Source: Eubacteriales bacterium (GTDB lineage Bacteria > Bacillota > Clostridia > Lachnospirales > Lachnospiraceae). From it: a stretch of 34,066 nt of DNA. The notes under the pieces were generated by a model, which worked only from the letters and a program-made list of their open reading frames with translations, did no database searches and was not told the DNA's origin. Where the stretch lies: NCBI GenBank assembly GCA_030536855.1, contig JAUNPK010000027.1, forward strand, positions 1 to 34,066, in the 5' to 3' direction. Below are positions 8,550 through 16,535 of the stretch, one piece after another; the first letter of the stretch is position 1; each line of letters starts with the position of its first letter. The position numbers were made by a program, and so were the translations under genes.

Positions 8550-8999
8550 TTATTCTTCTTCATCCGTCTCTTCTTCTCCGTCGTGTACATCTTTCTTAGG
8601 TTCCTTAAGTCCAGGAATATCAACATTATGCTTCTGGCAATAATCCCAAAGAGCTGCATGAATTGATTCCTCTGCCAACAATGAGCAGTGAACCTTGACC
8701 GGTGGAAGTCCATCAAGAGCCTCCATAACAGCTTTATTAGTTACTTCCATTGCTTCATAGATTGTCTTTCCGATTACCATATCAGTTGCCATACTGCTGG
8801 TAGCAATAGCAGCGCCACAACCAAATGTCTTAAATTTACAATCCTTTATAATCTTTGTATCTTCATCAATATCGAGATAAATTCTCATTATATCGCCACA
8901 TTTGGCGTTACCAACAGTTCCTACACCGCTGGGATTTTCTATTTCACCAACATTATGAGGATTGCTGAAATGTTCTATTACTTTCTCTGAATACTGCAT
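8550..8999 (-). CDS. nifU: NifU-type Fe-S cluster scaffold protein
   Basis: A 149-residue scaffold on which iron-sulfur clusters are built with sulfur from a cysteine desulfurase. The IscU/NifU N-terminal fold is complete, with ligands C34 and D36 (KCGD), C61 (FGCGAAIA) and C105 (VKVHCSLLAEE). There is no C-terminal NFU domain; instead a short acidic tail (EEETDEEE) follows, as in many clostridial forms. The start at 8999 has a strong AAGGAGG site; the longer frame to 9056 has none. Partner nifS is about 7.5 kb away, yet both promoters carry the same 17-bp dyad (9054-9070 here). Confidence 0.93.
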   Translation of the reverse strand: MQYSEKVIEHFSNPHNVGEIENPSGVGTVGNAKCGDIMRIYLDIDEDTKIIKDCKFKTFGCGAAIATSSMATDMVIGKTIYEAMEVTNKAVMEALDGLPPVKVHCSLLAEESIHAALWDYCQKHNVDIPGLKEPKKDVHDGEEETDEEE

Positions 9000-9053
9000 A
9001 TTTTCCTCCTTGTTTTTTCTACGGTAACTATTGTTAACGTATTTAGTACTATT

Positions 9054-9098
9054 CATACTTATTTAGTATGTTTTATCATGAATACATATTTGTGTCAA
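9054..9098 (-). promoter_or_regulatory. nifU promoter with CATAC-N7-GTATG operator
   Basis: On the minus strand TTGACA (9098-9093) is followed after 17 nt by TAAAAC (9075-9070). Directly downstream is the dyad CATACTTATTTAGTATG (plus strand 9054-9070), overlapping the expected transcription start. The same dyad type occurs twice at the nifS promoter. The regulator is unknown; repression from this position is inferred. Confidence 0.5.
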
Positions 9099-9113
9099 GT
9101 GGATAAAAATCTA

Positions 9114-9147
9114 TTGACAAACAATTAAACATTTGTTTAAATGTTTA
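9114..9147 (+). promoter_or_regulatory. Metal-efflux operon promoter with ArsR/SmtB-type operator
   Basis: TTGACA at 9114-9119 and TTAAAT at 9137-9142 are 17 nt apart. The dyad TAAACATTT-GTTT-AAATGTTTA (9126-9147, 9-bp perfect arms) covers the spacer and the -10, as expected for an ArsR/SmtB repressor that releases DNA on metal binding. The repressor gene is the last gene of the operon. A second TATAAT at 9161-9166 lacks a matching -35. Confidence 0.6.
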
Positions 9148-9246
9148 TGTGAAAGGAAGTTATAATAGAAAATCCTTTCTCCCTTTATCAGATTATAAAT
9201 GTAATAAATAATAAGGATCAGATGGTCTTAGGAATGGAGGAATATT

Positions 9247-9468
9247 ATGAAGAAAACATACGCTATTGAAGTTGATTGTGCCAATTGTGCTGCCAAGATG
9301 GAAGAGGCTGCCAAGAAGACAGACGGAGTTAAGGATGCAACTGTTTCCTTTATGACTCAGAAAATGAAGGTAGAATTTGAAGAGGATACAGATGCTTTGG
9401 AAGTAATGCAGGCCGTATTAAAGAATTGCAAAAAAGTCGAATCAGATTGTGAGATTTTCTTTTCGTAA
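9247..9468 (+). CDS. Heavy-metal-associated (HMA) domain protein
   Basis: A 73-residue stand-alone HMA ferredoxin-like domain. It opens MKKTYAIEVDCANCAAKMEE, with the metal-binding pair C11 and C14 in a C-x-x-C loop, and continues VKDATVSFMTQKMKVEFEED. GGAGG lies just upstream. The next gene is a P1B-ATPase without an N-terminal metal-binding domain, so this protein probably acts as that missing domain in trans, delivering divalent metal. An aspartate just before the C-x-x-C is typical of zinc, cadmium and lead forms rather than copper ones. A single residue is weak evidence, but the CPC ATPase points the same way. Confidence 0.9.
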   Translation: MKKTYAIEVDCANCAAKMEEAAKKTDGVKDATVSFMTQKMKVEFEEDTDALEVMQAVLKNCKKVESDCEIFFS

Positions 9469-9503
9469 CTTGTTAAATTAATTAACATTTGAGAGGTTGT
9501 TAT

Positions 9504-11384
9504 ATGAATAAGAAGCAAAAAAAGGTTTTAACAAGAATAATAATTTCAGCGGTTCTTGTTATATCATTGAAAATTATATTTCACATATTCTCCTTTAATA
9601 AATATATTGAACTTGTGTGCTTTATGGTTCCATATTTTATTATAGGATATGACATTTTAAAAAAAGCTGTTCATGGAATAATCCATGGTGAAGTCTTTGA
9701 TGAGAATTTTCTTATGGCTATTGCAACCGTGGGTGCCATTATTCTGGGTGATTACGTTGAAGGAACAGCCGTTATGCTTTTCTACCAGATTGGTGAACTT
9801 TTTCAGAGCTATGCTGTTGGAAAGAGCCGAAAGAATATAACCCAGCTTATGGATATAAGACCTGATTATGCCAATATTGAGCAAGATGGCACAATAGAGC
9901 AGGTTGACCCGGATGATGTGGAAACCGGATCAATTATTGTTGTACGTCCCGGTGAAAAGATACCTATTGACGGCATTATTCTGGAAGGAAAATCTACTCT
10001 TAACACAAGTGCACTTACCGGAGAAAGTCTTCCAAGAGATGCCAAAGAAGGGGATGAAGTTATCAGCGGATGCGTCAATCTCACAGGCGTGTTAAGAATC
10101 CAAACCACCAAAGAATTTGGAGATTCAACAGTTTCCAAAATCCTTGACCTGGTGGAGAATTCCAGCATGAAGAAATCCCGTTCGGAAAATTTTATTACGA
10201 GATTTGCCAGATATTATACACCGGCAGTATGCTATGGTGCACTTGCATTAGCATTGCTTCCACCAATTGTAAGCCTTATAGCAGGTTGTGATCCTCAGTG
10301 GTCAAAATGGGTTATAAGAGCACTCACCACATTGGTTATAAGCTGTCCTTGTGCATTGGTAATATCCATTCCTTTAAGTTTCTTCGGAGGCATTGGTGGA
10401 GCTTCAGCCAAAGGTATTCTTGTTAAAGGTTCTAATTACCTTGAACAGCTTTCAAAGACACGATATATAGTGTGCGACAAGACCGGCACCTTAACAAAAG
10501 GTGTTTTCCAGGTAACAGAAGTCATCCCGGCGGAAGGAATCTCCAAAGATGAATTAATAGAAAAAGCGTCTTATGTGGAAAGTTTTTCCAACCATCCTAT
10601 CAGTAAGAGTCTTAGAGAAGCTTATGGAAAAGAAATTGATAATTCTGTTGTCTGCGACGTGGAGGAAATAAGCGGTTACGGAGTATCTGCAACAATAGGT
10701 TCTGAAACGATTGCCGTAGGCAATATAAAACTTATGAAAAAGCTTGGAGTAGAATATATGGAAGCTCCTGGTACCGGAACCGAGGTTCATGTTTCCATTA
10801 ATGGAAAATATGCCGGACTTATACTTATATCAGATATATTAAAACCTACAGCCAAAACCGCAATAGCAGGGCTTAAAAGAGCAGGTGTTAAACAGGTTGT
10901 TATGCTTACCGGGGATACCAGAAAAGCTGCCGATGCATTTGCAAAAGAGTTGGGAATTGACATGGTAAAGAGCGAGCTTCTCCCTGCAGACAAGGTTGCA
11001 GAAGTAGAAAAGCTTCTTGATAATAAGGGTAAAAAAGAAGTACTGGCATTTGTTGGAGATGGAATTAATGATGCTCCTGTTCTTTCAAGAGCAGACATTG
11101 GTATTGCCATGGGAGCGCTTGGATCGGATGCTGCTATTGAGGCCGCTGACATAGTTCTTATGGATGATGACCCTGCAAAGATAACCACAGCTATTAATAT
11201 TTCGAGAAAAACATTAAGAATCGTACATCAGAATATTGTATTTGCACTTGCTGTTAAGTTTATATGCCTGTTCCTTGGTGCTATAGGAATAGCAAATATG
11301 TGGCTTGCAATATTTGCAGATGTAGGAGTTATGGTACTTGCCGTATTAAATGCAACAAGATGCCTTAATTATAAGGGTGAATAA
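9504..11384 (+). CDS. Heavy-metal-translocating P1B-ATPase (Zn/Cd/Pb type)
   Basis: A 626-residue membrane pump exporting divalent metal. Motifs in order are: hydrophobic pairs in the first 105 residues; TGES near 172-175 (actuator); CPC near 281-283 in the metal-path helix; phosphorylated D325 in DKTGTLT; the SNHPIS histidine; GDGINDAPVLSRADIGIAMG; and two C-terminal helices. CPC with no N-terminal HMA domain matches the ZntA/CadA group. The frame is open to a TTG at 9489, but the ATG at 9504, with GAGAGG upstream, is preferred. It lies 35 nt after the HMA gene and 62 nt before arsR, giving a three-gene operon under the operator at 9126-9147. Confidence 0.93.
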   Translation: MNKKQKKVLTRIIISAVLVISLKIIFHIFSFNKYIELVCFMVPYFIIGYDILKKAVHGIIHGEVFDENFLMAIATVGAIILGDYVEGTAVMLFYQIGELFQSYAVGKSRKNITQLMDIRPDYANIEQDGTIEQVDPDDVETGSIIVVRPGEKIPIDGIILEGKSTLNTSALTGESLPRDAKEGDEVISGCVNLTGVLRIQTTKEFGDSTVSKILDLVENSSMKKSRSENFITRFARYYTPAVCYGALALALLPPIVSLIAGCDPQWSKWVIRALTTLVISCPCALVISIPLSFFGGIGGASAKGILVKGSNYLEQLSKTRYIVCDKTGTLTKGVFQVTEVIPAEGISKDELIEKASYVESFSNHPISKSLREAYGKEIDNSVVCDVEEISGYGVSATIGSETIAVGNIKLMKKLGVEYMEAPGTGTEVHVSINGKYAGLILISDILKPTAKTAIAGLKRAGVKQVVMLTGDTRKAADAFAKELGIDMVKSELLPADKVAEVEKLLDNKGKKEVLAFVGDGINDAPVLSRADIGIAMGALGSDAAIEAADIVLMDDDPAKITTAINISRKTLRIVHQNIVFALAVKFICLFLGAIGIANMWLAIFADVGVMVLAVLNATRCLNYKGE

Positions 11385-11446
11385 TAATTTGAAATGTTAG
11401 TTGATTGCGAAACTCTATGATTTAATGTATAGAAACGGAGAAATTT

Positions 11447-11812
11447 ATGGCATATACACACCTTCCCCATAATCATGGGCAAAATGTAGAAAAAGTCCTG
11501 GAACACATGCCCTCATCTGAAGACTGTATTCAGGTTGCAGAAGTATTTAAACAGATAAGTGATGGGACCAGATTAAGAATTTTATGGTTGCTGTGCCATT
11601 GCGAACAATGCGTAAGCAATGTATCCGCAGCGATGGAAATGAGTGATCCGGCAGTTTCCCATCATCTAAAACTGCTTAAAAAAAGCGGGCTGATAGTAAG
11701 CCGCAGAGACGGTAAGGAAATCTATTACAAACTTGCAGACACTGAAACTGCCAATTTGGTTCACCGTGTAATCGAGCAAATGTTTAAGATAACCTGTCCG
11801 TTAGACAAATAA
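11447..11812 (+). CDS. ArsR/SmtB family metal-responsive repressor
   Basis: A 121-residue winged-helix repressor. The order is a His-rich N-terminus (HLPHNH), VFKQISDGTRLRILWLLC, recognition helix SDPAVSHHLKLLKKSGLI, wing SRRDGKEIYYKLAD, and helix 5 TANLVHRVIEQMF. C50, C52 and C55 (CHCEQC) lie at the alpha-3 site used by CadC/ArsR-type sensors for soft metals. D98 and H106 could form an alpha-5 site for zinc, so Cd/Pb or Zn sensing are both possible. Last gene of the efflux operon, it presumably represses it at 9126-9147. A terminator follows. Confidence 0.93.
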   Translation: MAYTHLPHNHGQNVEKVLEHMPSSEDCIQVAEVFKQISDGTRLRILWLLCHCEQCVSNVSAAMEMSDPAVSHHLKLLKKSGLIVSRRDGKEIYYKLADTETANLVHRVIEQMFKITCPLDK

Positions 11813-11836
11813 AATATTAATCTAATAATGAACAAA

Positions 11837-11894
11837 AAAATAATTCACAAATATACGACCGCAACTCCGGGAAGATATATTTGTGAATTATTTT
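11837..11894. terminator. Bidirectional terminator, 19-bp perfect stem
   Basis: AAAATAATTCACAAATATA (11837-11855) and its exact reverse complement (11876-11894) flank a 20-nt loop. The stem ends in A/T runs on both sides. It lies between the convergent arsR and lipoprotein genes and probably stops both. Confidence 0.75.
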
Positions 11895-11913
11895 AATTAG
11901 TTAGAAATCAAAT

Positions 11914-12249
11914 CTACTTCATCTTTGTAAGAACTCTTACATTACTTCCGTATGTCAACGTAAGAGTATTCTTATTAATTGAATATGCACACATGTTAAC
12001 ATCACCATCTTCATTGATTGTTAACATTCCATCCTTTGCAGTATAAGCAAAAGCTGAAGGACTTGAAGTATTTCCTGAATATGTGTAGTAATAATATCCT
12101 GTTCCGCCTTTCTCAAACACATAAGTGTATGTATAGCTTCCATCTGCCATAACCCATGTTCCTTTAATGGACTTTCCACATGCACATAATGAGAAGAGAG
12201 TTGTAACCATCAAAATTAATGCTAAAGCTTTAGTAAGTCTTTTTTTCAT
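11914..12249 (-). CDS. Small secreted lipoprotein
   Basis: A 111-residue protein. MKKRLTKALALILMVTTLFS then LCAC is a lipoprotein signal peptide, with C24 the likely lipidated cysteine and LCAC the lipobox. The mature part of about 88 residues contains KGTWVMADGSYTYTYVFEKG and TAKDGMLTINEDGDV, repeated beta-strand patterns like small lipocalin/DUF5640-type domains that often measure ligand or envelope state. The start at 12249 is supported by AAAGGAGG; the longer frame to 12297 lacks a site. The function is not known. Upstream lies a 17-bp repeat of its own ribosome-site region. Confidence 0.75.
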   Translation of the reverse strand: MKKRLTKALALILMVTTLFSLCACGKSIKGTWVMADGSYTYTYVFEKGGTGYYYYTYSGNTSSPSAFAYTAKDGMLTINEDGDVNMCAYSINKNTLTLTYGSNVRVLTKMK

Positions 12250-12250
12250 A

Positions 12251-12342
12251 TTTCCTCCTTTGTTTTTTAGAAGAAAAATTTCCATGCGTGCATTCACGCA
12301 TTGCTCTCCTGCGAGAAGAGGAAATTTTCCTCCTTTGTTTTT
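12251..12342 (-). repeat. Direct repeat of RBS-bearing leader, with small upstream ORF
   Basis: TTTCCTCCTTTGTTTTT (plus-strand sense) occurs at 12251-12267 and again at 12326-12342, 75 bp apart. On the minus strand each copy reads as an AAAGGAGG ribosome site. Between them a 23-codon ORF (ATG at 12301, AGGAG upstream, TAA at 12230) overlaps the lipoprotein start in another frame. It contains a TGCGTG/CACGCA hairpin. The function is speculative. Confidence 0.35.
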
Positions 12343-12391
12343 ACGGATAAATTTTATAAAAATTTAATAAGATTATATATTATGTATAAAA

Positions 12392-13732
12392 TCATTTCAA
12401 GATATATTTTTTCATTTTTCTATAACTTTTTACAAGCAGCGGAAGTTCAACTATCAACATTCCAAACCAGCCTGCCATATAAGAAAAAGGCAGGGATTCA
12501 ATTCCCATATTGAATACGAATACCATTGGAATCGCCGCCAATACTCTTACTCCCATATTAACAAAACTGCTTAACAGAGTAATTTTCAAATCGCCTATTC
12601 CCCTGAAATATCCCTGAATACCATTTGTTGCAGCAGGAAGAATATACATTATGGAAATCAGTTTCAGGTATTTTACGCCGTGAATGATAACTTCTTCATC
12701 ACTGACAAATATCTGCATTAAAGGTCTGGATAAAATAAAACATACAAGGAAAAGTATAACTCCATATGCAAATTCGAGAATCATACCGCATTTAAACCCT
12801 TTTATAATCCTGTCCTTTTTACCTGCCCCGCGATTCTGTGCCATAAGAGATGTCATGGCATGTCCGATATTCTGCTCCGGCGTATAGGCAAAATCGTCTA
12901 TTCTGTTAACCGCAGAAAACGCTGCAGCCACAGATACTCCCATGGTATTAACAATAGCCTGTATACATATTTTACCAAGCTGAACCGTAGCCTGCTGCAT
13001 GGCAGAAGTCCATCCATAGCTTACTGTCTTCTTTAAAAGGGTTTTGTCAAACACCAGCCATTTCCTTCCAAGTCGTAAAATTTCAACTTTCTTTTGGATG
13101 TAAACTATACAAAAAACGCAGCACAATGCTTCGCTAATTACTGTTGATAAGGCGCATCCTGCACATCCCATATTAAGAACTATAACAAAAAACAGATCAC
13201 CTGCTATATTAAGGACTGAACTTATGATAAGAAAATACAGGGGAGTTTTACTGTCCCCCAAAGCTCTCAATGTACTTGAGAAGAAGTTATATAAAAATGT
13301 AAATACAAGTCCGATAAATATTATTCTGAGATATTCTCTTGTTAAATCAAGAATTTGTAAATCAACACGCATTAACATAAGAATTGGTGTTGCCAAAATT
13401 ATACAAACCACACTTAAAACCAGAGAAAATATCACTCCTCCAATCATTGTAGTGCTTATTTCCCTGTGCAGTGTATCATAATCCTTTGCACCGTAATGGG
13501 TTCCCATAAGAATTCCGGCTCCCATGCATAATCCGTTAAGAAACAAAATCATTAAAGTCATAATGGGATTGCATATTCCTACTGCTGCCAAAGCCTCTTT
13601 TCCCACAAAATTCCCTACGATAATTCCATCCACAGCATTATACGTAAGCTGAAAGATATTCCCCAATACTAAAGGAATAGTAAAATTTATTAACAGAGGC
13701 ATGATTCTTCCTTTTGTCAGGTCTTTTGTCAT
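12392..13732 (-). CDS. MATE family multidrug efflux transporter
   Basis: A 446-residue integral membrane protein with twelve predicted helices in two repeats. MTKDLTKGRIMPLLINFTIP, then NIFQLTYNAVDGIIVGNFVG and ALAAVGICNP, is the usual N-terminal MATE pattern; the second half repeats it (AVNRIDDFAYTPEQNIGHAMTSLMAQN). Members export cationic drugs or dyes using sodium or proton gradients. The start at 13732 is preferred because GGAG lies 6 nt upstream; an ATG four codons earlier is possible. Monocistronic on the minus strand. The substrate is unknown. A second, only distantly similar MATE gene lies at 20235-21575. Confidence 0.92.
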   Translation of the reverse strand: MTKDLTKGRIMPLLINFTIPLVLGNIFQLTYNAVDGIIVGNFVGKEALAAVGICNPIMTLMILFLNGLCMGAGILMGTHYGAKDYDTLHREISTTMIGGVIFSLVLSVVCIILATPILMLMRVDLQILDLTREYLRIIFIGLVFTFLYNFFSSTLRALGDSKTPLYFLIISSVLNIAGDLFFVIVLNMGCAGCALSTVISEALCCVFCIVYIQKKVEILRLGRKWLVFDKTLLKKTVSYGWTSAMQQATVQLGKICIQAIVNTMGVSVAAAFSAVNRIDDFAYTPEQNIGHAMTSLMAQNRGAGKKDRIIKGFKCGMILEFAYGVILFLVCFILSRPLMQIFVSDEEVIIHGVKYLKLISIMYILPAATNGIQGYFRGIGDLKITLLSSFVNMGVRVLAAIPMVFVFNMGIESLPFSYMAGWFGMLIVELPLLVKSYRKMKKYILK

Positions 13733-13913
13733 ACTTATCTCCATTCATACATTTTTCCGCATTTGCCAAGTTGATTTTTTTCATAAACAGATGCATTTTT
13801 ACTTTGGTGCCCATTTAATTTATGTATTATATGACAGTTGCAAATAAAATAAAAGGATAATATCATAATAACATTGAATAATTTTTTCTTCAAAAAACAA
13901 GTAGGAGGAATGT

Positions 13914-15173
13914 ATGCAGATATCTAATGAACATATGAGACTTTACGCTGTTACCGATACTTTGTGGCTTGGTGACAAGGATTTTTACGAAGAAATTGAA
14001 GATGTTCTTAAAAATGGTGCCACATTTTTACAATTAAGAGAAAAAAATGACTCTCATGAGGTCATCGTTGAAAAAGCAAAAAAGATTAAACCTATTGCAG
14101 AAAAATACGGTGTTCCTTTTGTCATTGATGATGATATATATGCTGCAATAGAAGCTGATGTTGATGGTGTTCATATCGGACAAAGCGATATAGATTACGA
14201 ATGTGCAAGAAAACTGTTAGGTCCTGATAAGATAATCGGCATGACAGTCAAGACCGCAGAGCAGGCCATAAAAGCGCAAGAATTGGGAGCTGATTACGTC
14301 GGTGCCGGAGCAGTATTCCATACAGATACAAAAAAAGATGCAGAGGATATGAGCAGGGAGCAGCTTATGGATATAACATCCGCAGTTGATATTCCGGTGG
14401 TCGCCATAGGTGGAATAACCTATGATAACTGTAATTATCTAAAAGGCACAGGAGTTGCAGGAATTGCTGTGGTTTCAGCCATATTTGCAAAAGAAAACCC
14501 GGGAGAGGCAACAAGAAATTTATATATCAAAACCGGAGATGTGTTTGGTTATAAGCATAATATTATATTTGACATGGATGGAACTCTTGTGGACTCTATG
14601 CCTTATTGGAAAGGGGCAGCAAGAGAATATATAAATTCCAGAGGGATTACTATCCCCGAAGATTTTGACAAGCGCACTTCTGTTATGAATTTAAAGGATT
14701 TTGCAGAGTATGTAAGAGATGGATTTGGAATTAACACCACAGTTGAAGATATAACAAAAGAAGCTGTTGATATTATGAATTTTCACTACGCCAATGATAT
14801 AAACGCAAAACCGGGAATGGTGGAGCTTGTGAAGCGTGAGCACGCATGCGGAAGCAAAATGATAATCTTTACCGCTTCAGAGCAGAAAAGCGTGGTAACT
14901 GCAATGAGCAGGCTTGGAATACTTGACTGCTTTGACAGCATTACCACCGTTTATGATATTGGGATGAGCAAGAATGATCCTGAAAGCTATAAAACAGTAG
15001 CATCTAAATCAGGCTTTAACCCTGATAACACATGGGTTTTTGAAGATGTACTCCATGGTGTAGAGTCCGCTAAAGAGTCTGGATTTATGGTATGCGGTGT
15101 ATACGATTCAGAATCTTCCTTCAATTGGGAAAGAATAAAAAAATTAGCTGACAGAACAATGTATATAAAATAA
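13914..15173 (+). CDS. thiE: Fused thiamine-phosphate synthase (ThiE) and HAD phosphatase
   Basis: A 419-residue two-domain protein. Residues 8-205 are ThiE, which joins HMP-PP and thiazole phosphate to thiamine phosphate. Visible are TFLQLREK, FVIDDDIYAAIEADVDGVHIG, GADYVGAGAVFHTDTKKDA, VVAIGGIT and GIAVVSAIF. The usual INDR is IDDD here. Residues 214-415 are a complete HAD subfamily I hydrolase with D220 and D222 (DMDGTLVDSM), T320 (IIFTAS), a lysine near 353 or 360, and E377-D378. ThiE alone is normally about 210 residues, so this is a true fusion in one open frame. The phosphatase might convert thiamine phosphate to thiamine; that is inference. GGAGG precedes the start. No TPP riboswitch was recognised upstream. 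Confidence 0.9.
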   Translation: MQISNEHMRLYAVTDTLWLGDKDFYEEIEDVLKNGATFLQLREKNDSHEVIVEKAKKIKPIAEKYGVPFVIDDDIYAAIEADVDGVHIGQSDIDYECARKLLGPDKIIGMTVKTAEQAIKAQELGADYVGAGAVFHTDTKKDAEDMSREQLMDITSAVDIPVVAIGGITYDNCNYLKGTGVAGIAVVSAIFAKENPGEATRNLYIKTGDVFGYKHNIIFDMDGTLVDSMPYWKGAAREYINSRGITIPEDFDKRTSVMNLKDFAEYVRDGFGINTTVEDITKEAVDIMNFHYANDINAKPGMVELVKREHACGSKMIIFTASEQKSVVTAMSRLGILDCFDSITTVYDIGMSKNDPESYKTVASKSGFNPDNTWVFEDVLHGVESAKESGFMVCGVYDSESSFNWERIKKLADRTMYIK

Positions 15174-15186
15174 CCGGAGATATAGC

Positions 15187-15336
15187 GTGAAAAATTATGC
15201 TGATGCAATGATTTTTCACAGGGCTATTTGTGATGCAGGCGCCACAAATAACTTTTATCCCAGAGCTAAGTCTGACATTTGGTTCAGGATTCCTTCGGCA
15301 CTAAAGTGCCTGCAGAATGGAGATTTATATGACTAA
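15187..15336 (+). CDS. Unrecognised 49-residue ORF coupled to mnmA
   Basis: A GTG start preceded by CCGGAG opens a 49-codon frame, KNYADAMIFHRAICDAGATN to a C-terminus LKCLQNGDLYD. It ends at TAA 15334-15336, overlapping the mnmA start at 15329 by 8 nt. It fills almost the whole gap between the thiE-HAD stop and mnmA, which supports it being real. I do not recognise the family. The same DNA can also form hairpins (for example GGCACT-AA-AGTGCC near 15297-15310), so a structured leader is the alternative. Confidence 0.45.
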   Translation: MKNYADAMIFHRAICDAGATNNFYPRAKSDIWFRIPSALKCLQNGDLYD

Positions 15337-16399
15337 GAAAAAAGTTGTTGTGGGGATGTCAGGTGGCGTTGATTCCTCTGTTGCCGCGTATATTTTAAAG
15401 GAACAGGGGTATGATGTAATAGGCGTAACAATGCAGATATGGCAGGATGATGCCCTGGAAACAACTGAAAACGGGTGTTGCGGCATAAGCGCTGTTGATG
15501 ACGCCAGACGTGTGGCAGGGCAGCTTGGAATCCCCTATTATGTAATGAATTTTAAACAGGAATTCAAAGAAAATGTTATAGATTATTTTACGAAAGAATA
15601 CACCCTTGGACGTACTCCTAATCCTTGTATAGCCTGCAACAGATATGTAAAATGGGAATCACTTCTTAAAAGAAGTCTGGATATTGGAGCAGATTATATA
15701 GCCACAGGTCATTATGCCAGAATTGAACAGCTTGAGAATGGTCGTTTTGCCATAAGAAATTCTGTTACGGCAAAAAAGGATCAGACCTATGCTTTGTATA
15801 ATCTGACACAGGAGCAGTTATCCCATACTCTCATGCCAATCGGCGATTACAATAAAGAAGAAATAAGAGAAATAGCCCGCAGAGAAGGTCTTATGGTGGC
15901 CCACAAACCGGACAGTATGGAAATCTGCTTTGTTCCTGACAATGATTATGCCGGATACATTCAGAAAAATACAGGATATGTTTCAAAACCCGGTAATTTT
16001 GTGGATGTTAACGGAAATGTAATCGGTACACATAAAGGAATCATTCATTATACGGTGGGGCAACGAAAAGGACTGGGACTGTCCATGGGACATCCTGTCT
16101 TTGTTGTATCGGTAAAACCTGACACGAATGAAGTTGTTATCGGTAGCAATGATGATGTTTTTAATAAAACACTGTACGCCAATAATCTTAATTTTATGTC
16201 TGTGGAAAAAATTGAGGGTGTTGTACGGGCAAAGGGCAAGATAAGATACAGCCATGACGGTGCTATGTGCAATATAAGAATGATAGATGAAGACACAATT
16301 GAATGCGTATTTGACGAACCTCAAAGAGCCATTACTCCGGGACAGGCACTGGTATTGTATGACGGGGAATACGTCCTTGGAGGCGGTACAATAATTTAG
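15329..16399 (+). CDS. mnmA: tRNA-specific 2-thiouridylase
   Basis: A 356-residue enzyme that places sulfur on U34 of Lys, Glu and Gln tRNAs using ATP and a persulfide donor. It has the PP-loop GMSGGVDSSVA (about residues 9-19), C100 and C103 in NPCIACN, and C200 in MEICFVPD, the catalytic pair being C100/C200 by family rule. Its C-terminal beta-barrel ends FDEPQRAITPGQALVLYDGE. The start at 15329 is chosen for GGAG 6 nt upstream; an ATG four codons earlier lacks a site. nifS lies 136 nt downstream with its own promoter, as yrvO neighbours mnmA in Bacillus, so NifS may feed sulfur to MnmA. Confidence 0.95.
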   Translation: MTKKKVVVGMSGGVDSSVAAYILKEQGYDVIGVTMQIWQDDALETTENGCCGISAVDDARRVAGQLGIPYYVMNFKQEFKENVIDYFTKEYTLGRTPNPCIACNRYVKWESLLKRSLDIGADYIATGHYARIEQLENGRFAIRNSVTAKKDQTYALYNLTQEQLSHTLMPIGDYNKEEIREIARREGLMVAHKPDSMEICFVPDNDYAGYIQKNTGYVSKPGNFVDVNGNVIGTHKGIIHYTVGQRKGLGLSMGHPVFVVSVKPDTNEVVIGSNDDVFNKTLYANNLNFMSVEKIEGVVRAKGKIRYSHDGAMCNIRMIDEDTIECVFDEPQRAITPGQALVLYDGEYVLGGGTII

Positions 16400-16441
16400 T
16401 ATGGCTTGTTCAACATGGATTAATATATATATTTTATAAAT

Positions 16442-16515
16442 CATATCAAAATAGTATGAAAAAACTTGACATTTAAAAACACAGACATATAATTATTTCA
16501 TACAAAAATGATATG
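16442..16515 (+). promoter_or_regulatory. nifS promoter flanked by two CATAY-N7-RTATG operators
   Basis: TTGACA (16466-16471) and TATAAT (16488-16493), spaced 16 nt, form a strong promoter. Upstream is CATATCAAAATAGTATG (16442-16458); downstream is CATACAAAAATGATATG (16499-16515). Each is a 17-bp dyad, and the two are also arranged as a larger inverted repeat around the promoter. The nifU promoter carries a third copy. This layout suggests cooperative or looping repression by one regulator. Confidence 0.65.
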
Positions 16516-16535
16516 CTATAGAAAAGAGGATTATT

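Noticed and set aside
13745-13913. TPP riboswitch before thiE
   Set aside because: No CTGAGA-type core seen; the region is short and AT-rich.
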